A DNA stretch of 64,000 nt, taken from the NCBI GenBank assembly GCA_029054245.1, contig JAIDFQ010000041.1:186001-250000 (forward strand), in the 5' to 3' direction. Under the pieces are notes generated by a model. The model was given only the letters and a program-made list of their open reading frames with translations, did no database searches and had not been told where the DNA came from. The DNA is from Lachnospiraceae bacterium. GTDB lineage: Bacteria; Bacillota; Clostridia; Lachnospirales; Lachnospiraceae. The translations under genes and the position numbers were made by a program. This document shows positions 10,384 to 19,260 of this stretch, piece by piece (within the stretch, counting starts at the first letter, position 1; every line of letters begins with the position of its first letter).

Positions 10384-11304
10384 CTAGGCGATCATGTCAT
10401 ACTGTGTCCTGTCGATGGAAATCGTTACTGTAAGTAAAAAGAATGCTGCCTTGACAATATCAACATAATCAGGATTCAATCCCCATAGGGTAAGTCCATT
10501 GTTCAAAATAAAGAAAATCAAAGTACCGATAATGGCAGATCGCATCTTGGTTGCTGATCCTCCCGTAATCGATATACCGCCCAGGCTGAGCGCCAGAAGA
10601 ACATTTGTCTCAAGATTAAGCCCCGTATTTCCTATGATCGACGCACTTCGTATAACGGTAAGACACGCCGCAATACCTATCGTCGCTCCACTGATTGCAA
10701 AGGCTATGGTCTTGTATGCATTGACATTGATTCCGCTTAATTCTGTCGCCTTAGGGTTTGTTCCAATCAGCTTTTGATATTTTCCAATCTTCGTATAGTT
10801 GAAGATCACAAATCCTAAAACGACCACCACTACGAGCACGATTAAGAAGAACCATATATTGTTGAGCGAAGCTGCTGCTACCATAAGCATGTTGGTATTT
10901 GCCGCCACGCTCTGCGCAACGCCCCGTCCTGCAAACATCAGACACATTCCCGCCATAAACGCAGGTATCTGCCCTTTGATATGGAGCAGTGCCGAAAACA
11001 ATCCGCATACAACGCCAAATACAATGCATAAAATGAAAAATAAAGGCAAATTCTGACCCGCAATAAGGTATGACAGGACACAACTTAGAGCACAAGCCCC
11101 ACCCAGCGAAAAGTCAAGGTTATTATGAGCCATTACAAATGCTGTACCGACAGCTGCAACCATTGTAATTGCCGATTGTATGATCAGATTCTGCAGGTTG
11201 ACCCTTGTAAGGAATTTACCGTCTGTGGTAAATGCAAAAAGCAAAAACATGCTTACAAGCCCTGCAATCGGGACCATCTTTTTAATTTGTTCACGCATTT
11301 TCAT
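10384..11304 (-). CDS. Sugar ABC transporter permease (RbsC type), first of two
   Basis: About 306 residues, strongly hydrophobic, with the RbsC-family segments AHNNLDFSLGGACALSCVLSYLIAG (N-terminal half, cited in part) and KLIGTNPKATELSGIN, the coupling loop. It differs clearly from the other permease of this operon. The start follows AGGAGG, with ATG at 11304 or 11298 both possible. It lies between the ATPase and the binding-protein genes. Confidence 0.85.
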   Translation of the reverse strand: MKMREQIKKMVPIAGLVSMFLLFAFTTDGKFLTRVNLQNLIIQSAITMVAAVGTAFVMAHNNLDFSLGGACALSCVLSYLIAGQNLPLFFILCIVFGVVCGLFSALLHIKGQIPAFMAGMCLMFAGRGVAQSVAANTNMLMVAAASLNNIWFFLIVLVVVVVLGFVIFNYTKIGKYQKLIGTNPKATELSGINVNAYKTIAFAISGATIGIAACLTVIRSASIIGNTGLNLETNVLLALSLGGISITGGSATKMRSAIIGTLIFFILNNGLTLWGLNPDYVDIVKAAFFLLTVTISIDRTQYDMIA

Positions 11305-11318
11305 CACACCTCCTTTCT

Positions 11319-12818
11319 TTAGACGATAGCACTAATAATGGAAGACTCACTCAAATCCTTTGATCTTGTAAATTCTTTGCTTAAGTGCCCATCTTTCATT
11401 GTTATGATCCTGTCAGCCATTCCGATGAGTTCCGTCATTTCTTCCGAAACCATCAAAATGGAAATGCCTTCATGTTTCAATCCATCCATCAACTTATAGA
11501 TTTTTGCTTTCACCCCTATGTCAATACCTCTGGTAGGGCAATCCATGATAAAGATTTTTGAATCATTTGCCAGCCACTTTGCAATGACCACCTTTTGTTT
11601 GTTTCCGCCACTCAAGTCACGAATCAACTGTTCAATGTTCTGCATCTTGACTTCCATCTTTTTTGCCTGCTCATCTGCAATCTTCTTTTCATCAGACGGT
11701 CTGATAAAAATCCCTTTTTTAATCTTGTCGTAACAGGATGCCACAATATTATCTTTGATACTCGTTGGCTGGAACAAAGACTCCTTGTCCCTATCTTTGG
11801 GAATGTACGCCACCTTATTTTTTACAGAAATGGTTGTATTTTTCAGGTTTACATTATTTTCTGTAAGAACAACACTTCCCGCAGTGGGTTTCACCGCTCC
11901 AAAAACCGTCTTTAAAAGTTCGTGCATCCCACATTCGCTTAATCCGCCTATACCTAAAATTTCACCTTTATGCAGATCAAAGCTTACATCTTCAAACACA
12001 CCAGCAACGCTTAAATCCTTTACCGACAAAACAACCTGATCCTCATAAGTACATTCAAAATCGCCCCGGTAATAAGATCCTTCTATCTTTCTTCCGATCA
12101 TCTTCTCACGCATATTGTGAGCATTAATTTCTTCTCCCCTTAGCGTATCAATATAAATGCCGTCGCGCATGATCAGCACTTCATCACAGAGTTTCTGCAC
12201 TTCATCTAGGTCATGAGAGATAATGACGATTGCTGTCCCAAGCTTTTTCTGCTCGAATATGATTTCATAGATTCTTTCACGCCCCTTTTGGGAAAGAGCC
12301 GTGGTGGTCTCATCAATAATCAATATACTAGGCTGATGACTCAGTGCCCTTGCCGTTTCTATCATCTTCCGATCTTCAAATGAATAGGATTCTATCAATG
12401 CTTTGGGATCAACATAATCTAAACCATTCTGATCCAAAATCTCGCGTGCAAGCATGTTCAGCTTCCGTATGCTCACATTCCCCATCTTTGACATTTGATC
12501 TTCTTCTCCAAGAAACATATTTTCCGCCACCGTCATGCCATCAATGGTACCCTGTTCCTGGGTGAGATACTGTATGCCTTCTTTTCTTGCATCCAGTACC
12601 GTTTTGGGCTTATACTCCTGACCCTTATATGTCATCACACCTTTCGTCGGAGGATAGACACCGGCAATCATACTTGACAGTGTAGACTTACCTGATCCAT
12701 TTTCTCCTACGAGCCCAAGTACACAGCCTTCGCGAAGTTCCAGAGTGACATCATTGACCGCTTTCGTGGCGCCAAAATCTTTAAACATGTTTTCGGCTTT
12801 CAGAATTATTTCTTCCAT
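11319..12818 (-). CDS. Sugar ABC transporter ATP-binding protein (RbsA/MglA type, two NBDs)
   Basis: A 499-residue duplicated ATPase. The first NBD has Walker A GENGSGKST, and Walker B ILIIDETTTAL with a poorly conserved signature. In the second, Walker A is degenerate (GGLSECGMHELLKT), while the signature LSGGNKQKVVIAKWL and Walker B IFIMDCPTRGIDIG are clear. That asymmetry is normal in the RbsA/MglA/LsrA family. It is the first gene of the operon, with AGGAGGAGG before the start. It powers import through the two permeases. Confidence 0.9.
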   Translation of the reverse strand: MEEIILKAENMFKDFGATKAVNDVTLELREGCVLGLVGENGSGKSTLSSMIAGVYPPTKGVMTYKGQEYKPKTVLDARKEGIQYLTQEQGTIDGMTVAENMFLGEEDQMSKMGNVSIRKLNMLAREILDQNGLDYVDPKALIESYSFEDRKMIETARALSHQPSILIIDETTTALSQKGRERIYEIIFEQKKLGTAIVIISHDLDEVQKLCDEVLIMRDGIYIDTLRGEEINAHNMREKMIGRKIEGSYYRGDFECTYEDQVVLSVKDLSVAGVFEDVSFDLHKGEILGIGGLSECGMHELLKTVFGAVKPTAGSVVLTENNVNLKNTTISVKNKVAYIPKDRDKESLFQPTSIKDNIVASCYDKIKKGIFIRPSDEKKIADEQAKKMEVKMQNIEQLIRDLSGGNKQKVVIAKWLANDSKIFIMDCPTRGIDIGVKAKIYKLMDGLKHEGISILMVSEEMTELIGMADRIITMKDGHLSKEFTRSKDLSESSIISAIV

Positions 12819-13122
12819 TTTCCTCCTCCTAAAATGTATTGTGTTTTCTGCTAAAAAAATGTTTTTGTAAGTATTATCTTATACTAAACTGCCCAAAAAA
12901 TCGTCCAATAATTTTTTGTTTTCATCATAATTAATAGACAATTTCTGATATCTATAACTTTTTTCGTTGAAATCTTTAAACATGTACAAAACGCTTTAGA
13001 TATTTTTTACTTATTTTGTGCATATTTTTCCCAGTATTTAATTTTATTCATGTTGATATTTTTTCTCATATCCATATAATAAAGATAGTATCTTTTTAAA
13101 TCCTAAACAGAGGTAAGACTTT
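12819..13122. promoter_or_regulatory. Divergent control region between ABC operon and TetR
   Basis: A 304-bp AT-rich gap. On the minus strand near 12860-12910 there are TTGGAC and TATAAG/GATAAT-like boxes, but the best spacing is 19 bp, so the promoter is uncertain. An imperfect inverted repeat, ATGTACAAAA (12982-12991) and TTTTGTGCAT (13014-13023), 9 of 10 matching, could be a regulator site. Nothing else is evident. Confidence 0.35.
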
Positions 13123-13689
13123 ATGAAACCCCAAAATGAAATGGACAAAAAAATCATAGATGCTTTTTATGAGGTTCTTAAAAGTTCATCCTTTGCAAAA
13201 GCTAAGGTCACAAGTATCACTGAACTTGCTGGAATTTCCCACCAGACATTTTACCGGTATTATTTGGATAAATATGATCTTTCATTAAAAATTGCAACTG
13301 GAAAGTTTTCCGCATTTCATGATATTTACAGCAATAATGCCACTTGGAAAGAAATCGTGATTTCCATACTCAATTCCATAAAGAACTATCCTGTATTTTT
13401 CAAAAAACTCCTTGTAGATCCTGATGGCGCAGAAATTGTCCGGCAAAGCATAATCGCTACATCAGAATCCTTTGTAGGCGCAAAGCTTTCAAAGCATTCT
13501 GTTGCCATATGGATTAGTATCCTGAAAGATTGGGGGCAGGAAGATTTTAGAACTCCGATTCCGGAGGTTTACAATCAAATCCGCATGTTTACCTCCCTCA
13601 AAGAAGTCTTGTCCAAAGAAGAAATCGAAAAGATTATGACTGCTTACGAAAATCAGCCCTTGAATTACTTTATAAAAAAGGTAAAATAA
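13123..13689 (+). CDS. TetR-like transcriptional regulator of the sugar ABC operon
   Basis: A 188-residue protein with a TetR-type N-terminal HTH (about residues 8-55, SITELAGISHQTFYRYYLDKYDL). The C-terminal part is helical and resembles the dihydroxyacetone-kinase regulator-like TetR C-domain (FKKLLVDPDG, near the middle), but that assignment is tentative. The start follows AGAGGTAAG. It is divergent from the sugar ABC operon and followed by its own terminator, so it probably controls that operon. TetR control of a sugar importer is less common than LacI or AraC control. Confidence 0.8.
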   Translation: MKPQNEMDKKIIDAFYEVLKSSSFAKAKVTSITELAGISHQTFYRYYLDKYDLSLKIATGKFSAFHDIYSNNATWKEIVISILNSIKNYPVFFKKLLVDPDGAEIVRQSIIATSESFVGAKLSKHSVAIWISILKDWGQEDFRTPIPEVYNQIRMFTSLKEVLSKEEIEKIMTAYENQPLNYFIKKVK

Positions 13690-13690
13690 C

Positions 13691-13738
13691 GCAAAAATTG
13701 CCGCCCCGATCTTTCAATATCAGAGCGGCAATTTTTGC
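13691..13738 (+). terminator. Terminator after the second TetR gene
   Basis: A 14-bp perfect inverted repeat (13691-13704 with 13725-13738) with a 20-nt loop lies 2 nt after the stop. The right arm carries the T-run. Confidence 0.75.
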
Positions 13739-13750
13739 CTCCATATTTAT

Positions 13751-14152
13751 TCAAACGCATATCCTTCCATTATCTCCAACTATTCCATAGTATATTGAAC
13801 TTTTGTCTGCTTTTGCGTAAATACTTTCCTCAAACAAATTCAAATAATCTAAGGAAATAATTCTTTTTCTGTTTCACACAATATCTGAACAAGTACCTTA
13901 TACCTCCTCAAAGCATTCCAATAAATTGTCATCGAAGACTTTTATTTCAAGTCCATCAACATTATCACTCATCTGATAACAATTTAAAACAGCTCTATCT
14001 TTCCCCGAAATATCTGCCTTACGTCTTGCCCATCGCAGGGCTTGTTCTCTTACTGTCGTCACATAAAAACCTGCACCGAAATCAAGCGCCCGGTAGGAAT
14101 GTATTACATCCGGTTTTTCTACGATTCCCATTGAACCATGATATACAATCAT
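13751..14152 (-). pseudogene. DUF3990 protein, truncated by in-frame stops
   Basis: Residues 1-84 (14152-13898) are a recognisable DUF3990 start: MIVYHGSMGIVEKPDV, then LDFGAGFYVTTVREQALRWA. The family is related to ADP-ribosyltransferases and normally has about 150 residues. Here the frame meets TAA at 13900, just where a WLDFV-like motif would be expected. The same frame continues past a second stop at 13876 into about 40 coding-like residues (including NLFEESIYAKAD and YYGIVGDNGRI) ending at 13751. I read this as a decayed gene, although the 84-residue product could still be made. DUF3990 genes often sit beside DUF3791 genes; here the DUF3791 gene is 5 kb away, across the methyltransferase cluster. 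Confidence 0.55.
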
Positions 14153-14197
14153 ATTGTTACTTCATTTATCTTAAATGTATTGAACGCAATAACAACA

Positions 14198-15214
14198 CTA
14201 ATTATCTTTCAATTCCTCTCCATACAACAATTGATTACGTTCTAATTCATTCCTCAGTTCTTCTACTGTAGGTAACACAGTCATATACTTAGATGCAAAT
14301 ATCTGTTCACTCTCGTTCAAAACGGAATACTTTACCATCGTTTCATCTTTATCTGTACAGAAAATAATACCTATCGTTGGATTATCATCTTCCTGTTTCT
14401 TCAAGTCATCAAACATACGAATGTACATATCCATCTGCCCTATATCCTGATGTGTCAATTTATGAGTTTTCAAATCTATAAGCACAAAACACTTCAAAAT
14501 ATAATTGTAAAATACCAAATCTATATAAAAATCTGTTGTTTCCGTACAAATGTGCATCTGCCTATCCACAAAGCAAAAACCTTTCCCCATTTCCAGTAAA
14601 AATTTCTGTAAATGACTGATAATAGCATTTTCTACATTCTTTTCTACAATTTTTTCATTATCTTTAATTCCCATAAACTCCAAAACATAAGGATCTTTCA
14701 CAAATCGAGGAACCTGCCCTGCTTTATCTGGAAACTGTGTCGAAAGAATGCGCTTATAATAACCCGATTTTATATTACGTTCTAATTCCCTAACTGACCA
14801 ACACTCTGTGGCAGTTTCCTTTAAATAAAAATTTCGCTCTTTTTCATCTTCTAATCGCATAATAGTTCTTAGATGCGACCAATGCACTTTCCCAATCATC
14901 GAATAACCAAAAGAATCCTGCGGGAATGTAACATATAGCTGTCTACAATTTTTTATATTTGCAATAGAAAATCCTGTACCATATTGGTCTGACAGTTCTT
15001 GCGCTAATCTTTTGATAATATATGATCCATACTTAGCTTTTGCCGAACCCTTCAATTCCTGCTCAACAATCCGTTTTCCAACATTCCAATAAGCATAAGT
15101 CATAATATCATTTGCCATCATATAGGCATTACTTCTGGCATTTTCTAAAATATCCCGCACATCCTTATAAAATTGGCGTTCTTCTTCCCCATCAATTAAT
15201 TCAAATTTAATCAT
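14198..15214 (-). CDS. DUF1016 (YhcG-family) PD-(D/E)XK nuclease-like protein
   Basis: About 338 residues in two parts. The N-terminal DUF1016_N helical domain includes YWNVGKRIVEQELKG and YGSYIIKRLAQELSDQYG with the FSIANIKNCRQLY segment. The C-terminal nuclease fold has FYIDLVFYN and LIDLKTHKLTHQDIGQMDMY, giving the Asp and (E/D)xK residues of PD-(D/E)XK enzymes. ATG at 15214 is preferred because AGAGAGG lies 5 nt upstream. YhcG-type proteins are common near restriction-modification genes. It is the penultimate gene of the minus-strand island, and a perfect palindrome sits right before its ribosome binding site. Confidence 0.85.
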   Translation of the reverse strand: MIKFELIDGEEERQFYKDVRDILENARSNAYMMANDIMTYAYWNVGKRIVEQELKGSAKAKYGSYIIKRLAQELSDQYGTGFSIANIKNCRQLYVTFPQDSFGYSMIGKVHWSHLRTIMRLEDEKERNFYLKETATECWSVRELERNIKSGYYKRILSTQFPDKAGQVPRFVKDPYVLEFMGIKDNEKIVEKNVENAIISHLQKFLLEMGKGFCFVDRQMHICTETTDFYIDLVFYNYILKCFVLIDLKTHKLTHQDIGQMDMYIRMFDDLKKQEDDNPTIGIIFCTDKDETMVKYSVLNESEQIFASKYMTVLPTVEELRNELERNQLLYGEELKDN

Positions 15215-15227
15215 TATATCCTCTCTC

Positions 15228-15254
15228 AATTGGCTACACACTGTGTAGCCAATT
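15228..15254. promoter_or_regulatory. Perfect 13-bp inverted repeat upstream of the DUF1016 gene
   Basis: AATTGGCTACACA (15228-15240), one C, then TGTGTAGCCAATT (15242-15254). It lies 14 nt before the chosen start, next to the ribosome binding site. No T-run follows on either strand, so an operator or an RNA hairpin that controls translation is more likely than a terminator. Confidence 0.6.
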
Positions 15255-15311
15255 CATAATTCTACTTTTATATTTGAAAAGCCTTAAATAAAACTCTCTG
15301 CCACTTAATCT

Positions 15312-16421
15312 TTACAATTCTTGTTTGACTGGTTTTAACTTATAAACTTGCGACTTATTGAGTTCCATTTTATAGCACTCAATCCCTTTTTCCCTAGCAA
15401 TATCTTTAAGGATTTTTTCATTTATACTGCTAATTTTACGTCCTAAATAAATAGCAACCGAATTTTTCTTTACAACTGAATGTGGTTCATAGAAAAAGTT
15501 TGGACTGTTGTTTGAACAAAATAATCGCCATTCCTTTTCAGGTTTCCATTCTGATGATTTATGTATGGCAATCTTTGATAACATCGAATTATCCGGACAT
15601 GGCATTACTATATTTATCCATTGTGAATTATTAACAAATCCACATTTGCATAAAACATCAGATAGCAACCAATATTGGAACATATACATTGCATATTCTG
15701 TCGCATCATATCTCTTATTATTGTATATTATTGGATATATATGACATAGCATCGGATAAAGGCATTCTTTCTCTAATTTATCACATTCAGGGCAATTATT
15801 TAGCTTCCCAGCTCTAAAATCGTAACCTAATGCAAATCCCGTTCCATTTTCAGCATAATGTCCCCACATCATTGCAGAACTAATATTCTCACTAAAGCAC
15901 GCAAATTTCACCCCTTGCTGTATTAATGCAGTTATTTCCTCCAATTTTTTCGACAAATTATCTTGTATATATTGCTTGAAATCAAATGCAAATTTCTCAA
16001 TATCATGCTGCGACAATTGTTGAATTATTGTCAACCTTTTCTCTAATTCTTGAGCTGGGAAAAAATCCCTTATTAGTTTGGGAATACTCTGTGTACTCTT
16101 TAAATTCAATATTTTTAAATAGAACTTCTCATCATGTAAAGATTTCAGCCATTCATTTATTTTCTTATTGTCATAGTATAAACATGTGTCATAGTCGTCA
16201 TTGACATCACTTCCTCTTGATACCCAAATCTGATCCTTATAAACTGCATCAAAGTTTCGTTCCGAACATTGACGGAAACGATATAATCGTGATGGAAGCA
16301 TTTCCTCAACAATATCACTAATCGGTTTCATCAACTGTGCCTGCTGTTCCATTCCCATATTAGCTGGAACTCTGATACCTTCCAAAATTTTTTCAAATTC
16401 CCTGATTCTGCTATCTTTCAT
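15312..16421 (-). CDS. DUF2971 domain protein
   Basis: A 369-residue soluble protein with DUF2971 hallmarks: RLYRFRQCSERNFDAV near residue 45, KFACFSENISSAMMWGHYAENGTGF (cited in part) near 175-195, and the late motif SSEWKPEKEWRLF. A CPECDKLEKEC segment adds possible metal-binding cysteines. The family is of unknown biochemical function and recurs in mobile and defence contexts. It begins 1 nt after the DUF262-HNH stop without a good ribosome binding site, so it is probably translationally coupled to it. Confidence 0.75.
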   Translation of the reverse strand: MKDSRIREFEKILEGIRVPANMGMEQQAQLMKPISDIVEEMLPSRLYRFRQCSERNFDAVYKDQIWVSRGSDVNDDYDTCLYYDNKKINEWLKSLHDEKFYLKILNLKSTQSIPKLIRDFFPAQELEKRLTIIQQLSQHDIEKFAFDFKQYIQDNLSKKLEEITALIQQGVKFACFSENISSAMMWGHYAENGTGFALGYDFRAGKLNNCPECDKLEKECLYPMLCHIYPIIYNNKRYDATEYAMYMFQYWLLSDVLCKCGFVNNSQWINIVMPCPDNSMLSKIAIHKSSEWKPEKEWRLFCSNNSPNFFYEPHSVVKKNSVAIYLGRKISSINEKILKDIAREKGIECYKMELNKSQVYKLKPVKQEL

Positions 16422-16422
16422 A

Positions 16423-17505
16423 TCACATATTCAACTTCTTCCTATTACAGTCCTCACACAACATTTGCAAGTTATCGTCTACTGTCTTTCCACCCTTACT
16501 CCAAGGTGTAATATGATCTCCCTGCATCTTTTCATATTCAAAGTGCTTATGGCACATATTGCAGATGCCTTTTTGATACTCATATATTCTCCGCTTTTGA
16601 CTTTCCGTAAATGCCCTTATATTCAGGCAGCGTTCTTCTCCAGACAATACAAATTCATAAATACCTTTCTTATTGGTAACATCATCATCCATCATTAAAT
16701 CCGCAATGCGATTTTCTAATTCATTGGTGTCATATAGGTTTGAACCATATGTATCGTACAGTTTGCCCCAATCAATGCCTTTCATTTCCTTGCGGTATTT
16801 AGGAAACGTCAGCATAACCCAATTGATAACATTCTGAAAATATGTCCAAAGCTCATTCGCGTTTGGATCATGCTGATGAATAGACATATATTCTTCAATA
16901 TTACCTTTATTTTTCCAACTAATGGCAGTCTGCAAAATTTCCTGTCGTATCGGTGATCCTGTTACATATTTGCTGGACAAATTATAAGCCGCACATTGCG
17001 TTTTACTGAAAATACTTTTTGCAGATGTCAGCCATGTTCCGGTATAAACTGCATTTCTTAATTCTTGATCTGTTAGCTTTTCTCCTGCAATATTAATAAT
17101 CTTAAACCAATCAAGTTTTTCCTTATCGTTTCCCTCGCAGAAATATATCATACACTGATAATCAAGAATCTGTTGTTGTTCTGTTACTGTCAGGTTATGG
17201 AATGTTCGATTATTAACCGAGAAATCGCCTGCAACATATTGGCAAAAACTAATTGTCCTCTGCTGTCCGTCTAAAATTTCAAACGTTCCGTCATCATTTT
17301 TTACCCAATACATGACATTTAGCGGAAAACCTTTCATTATTGTGTCAATGACAGCATTTCTCTTCTTTTCATCATAAACAAATTCACGCTGATATTTAGG
17401 GCGAATATTCAATTTTCCATTATAACCAATAACTCCCTCCTCATTATTATCAACATAATTTTCTGCAATATCACGTATGGTCATTTCATGCAATTCTATA
17501 TTCAT
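16423..17505 (-). CDS. DUF262 protein with C-terminal HNH endonuclease domain
   Basis: A 360-residue two-domain protein. The DUF262 part (residues 1-230) has RPKYQREFVYDEKKR and the ParB-like motif FEILDGQQRTIS. The C-terminal HNH domain has CNMCHKHF, then GDHITPWSKGGKTVDDNLQMLC (cited in part) and CEDCNRKK, so the His and the Cys4 zinc knuckle are intact. DUF262 proteins with His-metal nuclease domains include GmrSD-type restriction enzymes that act on modified DNA. It starts 4 bp after the methyltransferase gene, which suggests a nuclease/methylase pair. Which DNA it cuts is unknown. Confidence 0.85.
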   Translation of the reverse strand: MNIELHEMTIRDIAENYVDNNEEGVIGYNGKLNIRPKYQREFVYDEKKRNAVIDTIMKGFPLNVMYWVKNDDGTFEILDGQQRTISFCQYVAGDFSVNNRTFHNLTVTEQQQILDYQCMIYFCEGNDKEKLDWFKIINIAGEKLTDQELRNAVYTGTWLTSAKSIFSKTQCAAYNLSSKYVTGSPIRQEILQTAISWKNKGNIEEYMSIHQHDPNANELWTYFQNVINWVMLTFPKYRKEMKGIDWGKLYDTYGSNLYDTNELENRIADLMMDDDVTNKKGIYEFVLSGEERCLNIRAFTESQKRRIYEYQKGICNMCHKHFEYEKMQGDHITPWSKGGKTVDDNLQMLCEDCNRKKLNM

Positions 17506-17508
17506 AAC

Positions 17509-18548
17509 CTATACCTTTCTTCTAATAGCTATTCTTTTATACTTTGGATTGCCATTCAAAATTGGCTTTGCTAAATCCCAAACATTTGAATCTGACCCAC
17601 CATCAAACTTTCCAAGTATTTCAAATTGATCCGGACTATACTTGTCCATAAACGTTATCGGTACTGCCATGACTCCATTATAATCACAAGGTATATCCGC
17701 TACCTTTTCTATATGTATCGCATCATAATTATCATATGTTGGAAACTCTTCCGAACTGTAATGCTTATAAAGAGTTAATGGTTGATGCAATTTTTCTATT
17801 TCCATATTAGTAAACCAACAGATATTTCCTAACCTTCTCCACTTTTGTCCACTTTCATCAATTTTAAAATCGGTTCTTTTCTCTTCATAATATTCCGGCA
17901 CCTTAAACCAAAAATGCCCTGAAGTATATCCCAGCCAAATTTTATTTTCAATAAAATAATGGAATATCTCTTTAAATGTAATGTGATTCATATTGCCCAA
18001 AACCAAAAACTGTTTGCCCGAGTTCATTAGCAATGGAATATATTCTTTCATCAAAGAAAACGGTGGATTGGTTACTATTATATCCGCTTCGTCAAGTGCA
18101 ATCTGACTTTCCTGTCCTCTAAAGTCCCCATCTCCATTAAGCATCGTCAGAACATTCTTTTTATTTCTTATAAGTAGTTCAACATCTGATAAATCTATTG
18201 CACCATCCCCATTTTCATCTGTAACTTCAGAGATTTCTATCTTATATGGATGACGCTCCTCTATAACTTTTGGTTCTTCTATATCATCAAATAAAGAGAG
18301 CTGTGTATAGACAATAGGTGAACCGCTATAACCAAGTGAAATCAGTTTTTTCAATCCCAATGAATTGAAATTCATAGCAAAATATTTAAAAAAGTTGCTT
18401 TCATATGGATCATCACAGTACAAAATACTTTTTTTCCTCTAAAATGAGGACGATAATGTTTTAGTTCATTCTCAATCATTGCAAGGTCTGTATAATACTC
18501 ATCTTCCCTTGCATCTTTGGACATATGCAAATTACTATTTCCTGCCAC
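17509..18548 (-). pseudogene. EcoRI-family adenine-specific DNA methyltransferase, split by a frameshift at A7
   Basis: Two overlapping frames together match an EcoRI-type N6-adenine methyltransferase. The first encodes AGNSNLHMSKDAREDEYYTD...YRPHFRGKK; the second resumes at YCDDPYESNFFKYFAMNF and contains the catalytic motif TNPPFSLM and GHFWFKVPEYY. The break lies at a run of seven A on the coding strand (18428-18434). Reading GGA AAA AAA and then slipping back one base restores the exact frame into YCDDP. It may be a disabled gene, a homopolymer on/off switch, or programmed -1 slippage. GTG at 18548 is the likely start (GAGGTGA 5 nt upstream), overlapping the HTH gene by 14 nt. Confidence 0.8.
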
Positions 18549-18735
18549 TGTCTTCACCTCTGTTCGATTTTCTTCCACGTTTCATGCTTTCAGGTTTCTG
18601 CGCATCATCAGGTATCAGCCAAACGCCACCTTTTTGAATTACTCCATCTATTCTCCCATCCTTGCACAGCGTAGTTACACGCCTTGCTGATATATTCCAT
18701 TTCTGTGCGATTTCTTCAGAAGTTAAATATTCCAT
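18535..18735 (-). CDS. Small helix-turn-helix DNA-binding protein
   Basis: A 66-residue protein with an excisionase/MerR-like winged HTH: YLTSEEIAQKWNISARRVTTL, then CKDGRIDG and a GGVWLIPDDA wing; the C-terminal tail is basic (KRGRKSNRGEDSGRK). It follows TTTGGAGGG and is the first gene of the methyltransferase operon, overlapping the next start by 14 nt. It may act as a controller (C-protein-like) for the cluster. That role is inferred from position. Confidence 0.75.
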   Translation of the reverse strand: MEYLTSEEIAQKWNISARRVTTLCKDGRIDGVIQKGGVWLIPDDAQKPESMKRGRKSNRGEDSGRK

Positions 18736-18757
18736 AATATCCCTCCAAATCTATTTT

Positions 18758-18786
18758 ATTATATTCCTTTTTCGGAACAAATTCAA
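18758..18786 (-). promoter_or_regulatory. Promoter of the HTH-methyltransferase operon
   Basis: TTGAAT (18786-18781) and TATAAT (18763-18758) are 17 bp apart on the minus strand, 23 bp upstream of the HTH start codon. The spacer contains a TTCC/GGAA dyad that could be an operator. Confidence 0.65.
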
Positions 18787-18807
18787 TGCTATGTCGGCTT
18801 TAATTCA

Positions 18808-18842
18808 AAAAAGAACTACGACAAATTGTCATAGTCCTTTTT
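18808..18842 (-). terminator. Terminator upstream of the methyltransferase operon
   Basis: A 15-bp stem with two G-T wobbles (18808-18822 with 18828-18842) has A/T-rich ends, giving a U-tract in both directions. It ends the DUF3791/114-residue transcript before the operon promoter. Confidence 0.7.
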
Positions 18843-18914
18843 ACTATCCTGATAAACCACATATTATATCTTCCAGCACATTCTGTTTATCCTTGACACC
18901 TAAATCCATAGAAA

Positions 18915-19259
18915 TCATAATACTATACTATTTTCATAACTAAAATTCTGCTTATCCAATATCTCACCAGTCTGACTAACCCGATCTACTTCCGACATCA
19001 ATTTTATGCCATCATAAAATCCCTGTCTGTAAGCAGTTGCTCCATATGCGGCGCCACTGGCATTAGCCGCAGAAATAGCTTTGTCTACCACTTTATTCTG
19101 CTCCCGACTAAATCCTGCTTTCTCTAATTCATTGATAGCTTCATCAACTTCTTTTTGTGCAGATTTATACAGTTCATTATCATTTAATGCTTTTTCCAGA
19201 CCTTTATGTATTCTTTCTTCCATAAGTACATCTAATAAATTATCATCTCTTGTTGCCAT
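18915..19259 (-). CDS. Conserved hypothetical protein next to DUF3791
   Basis: A 114-residue, mostly helical, acidic protein with no recognised domain. It has predicted coiled-coil-like heptads (LMEERIHKGLEKALNDN and VDEAINELEKAGF) and an alanine/glycine-rich segment AISAANASGAAYGATAYRQG followed by FYDGIKLMSEV, which resembles the last helix of small DUF6809-type proteins. Its start is 1 nt after the DUF3791 stop, so the two are translationally coupled. Confidence 0.55.
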   Translation of the reverse strand: MATRDDNLLDVLMEERIHKGLEKALNDNELYKSAQKEVDEAINELEKAGFSREQNKVVDKAISAANASGAAYGATAYRQGFYDGIKLMSEVDRVSQTGEILDKQNFSYENSIVL

Positions 19260-19260
19260 A

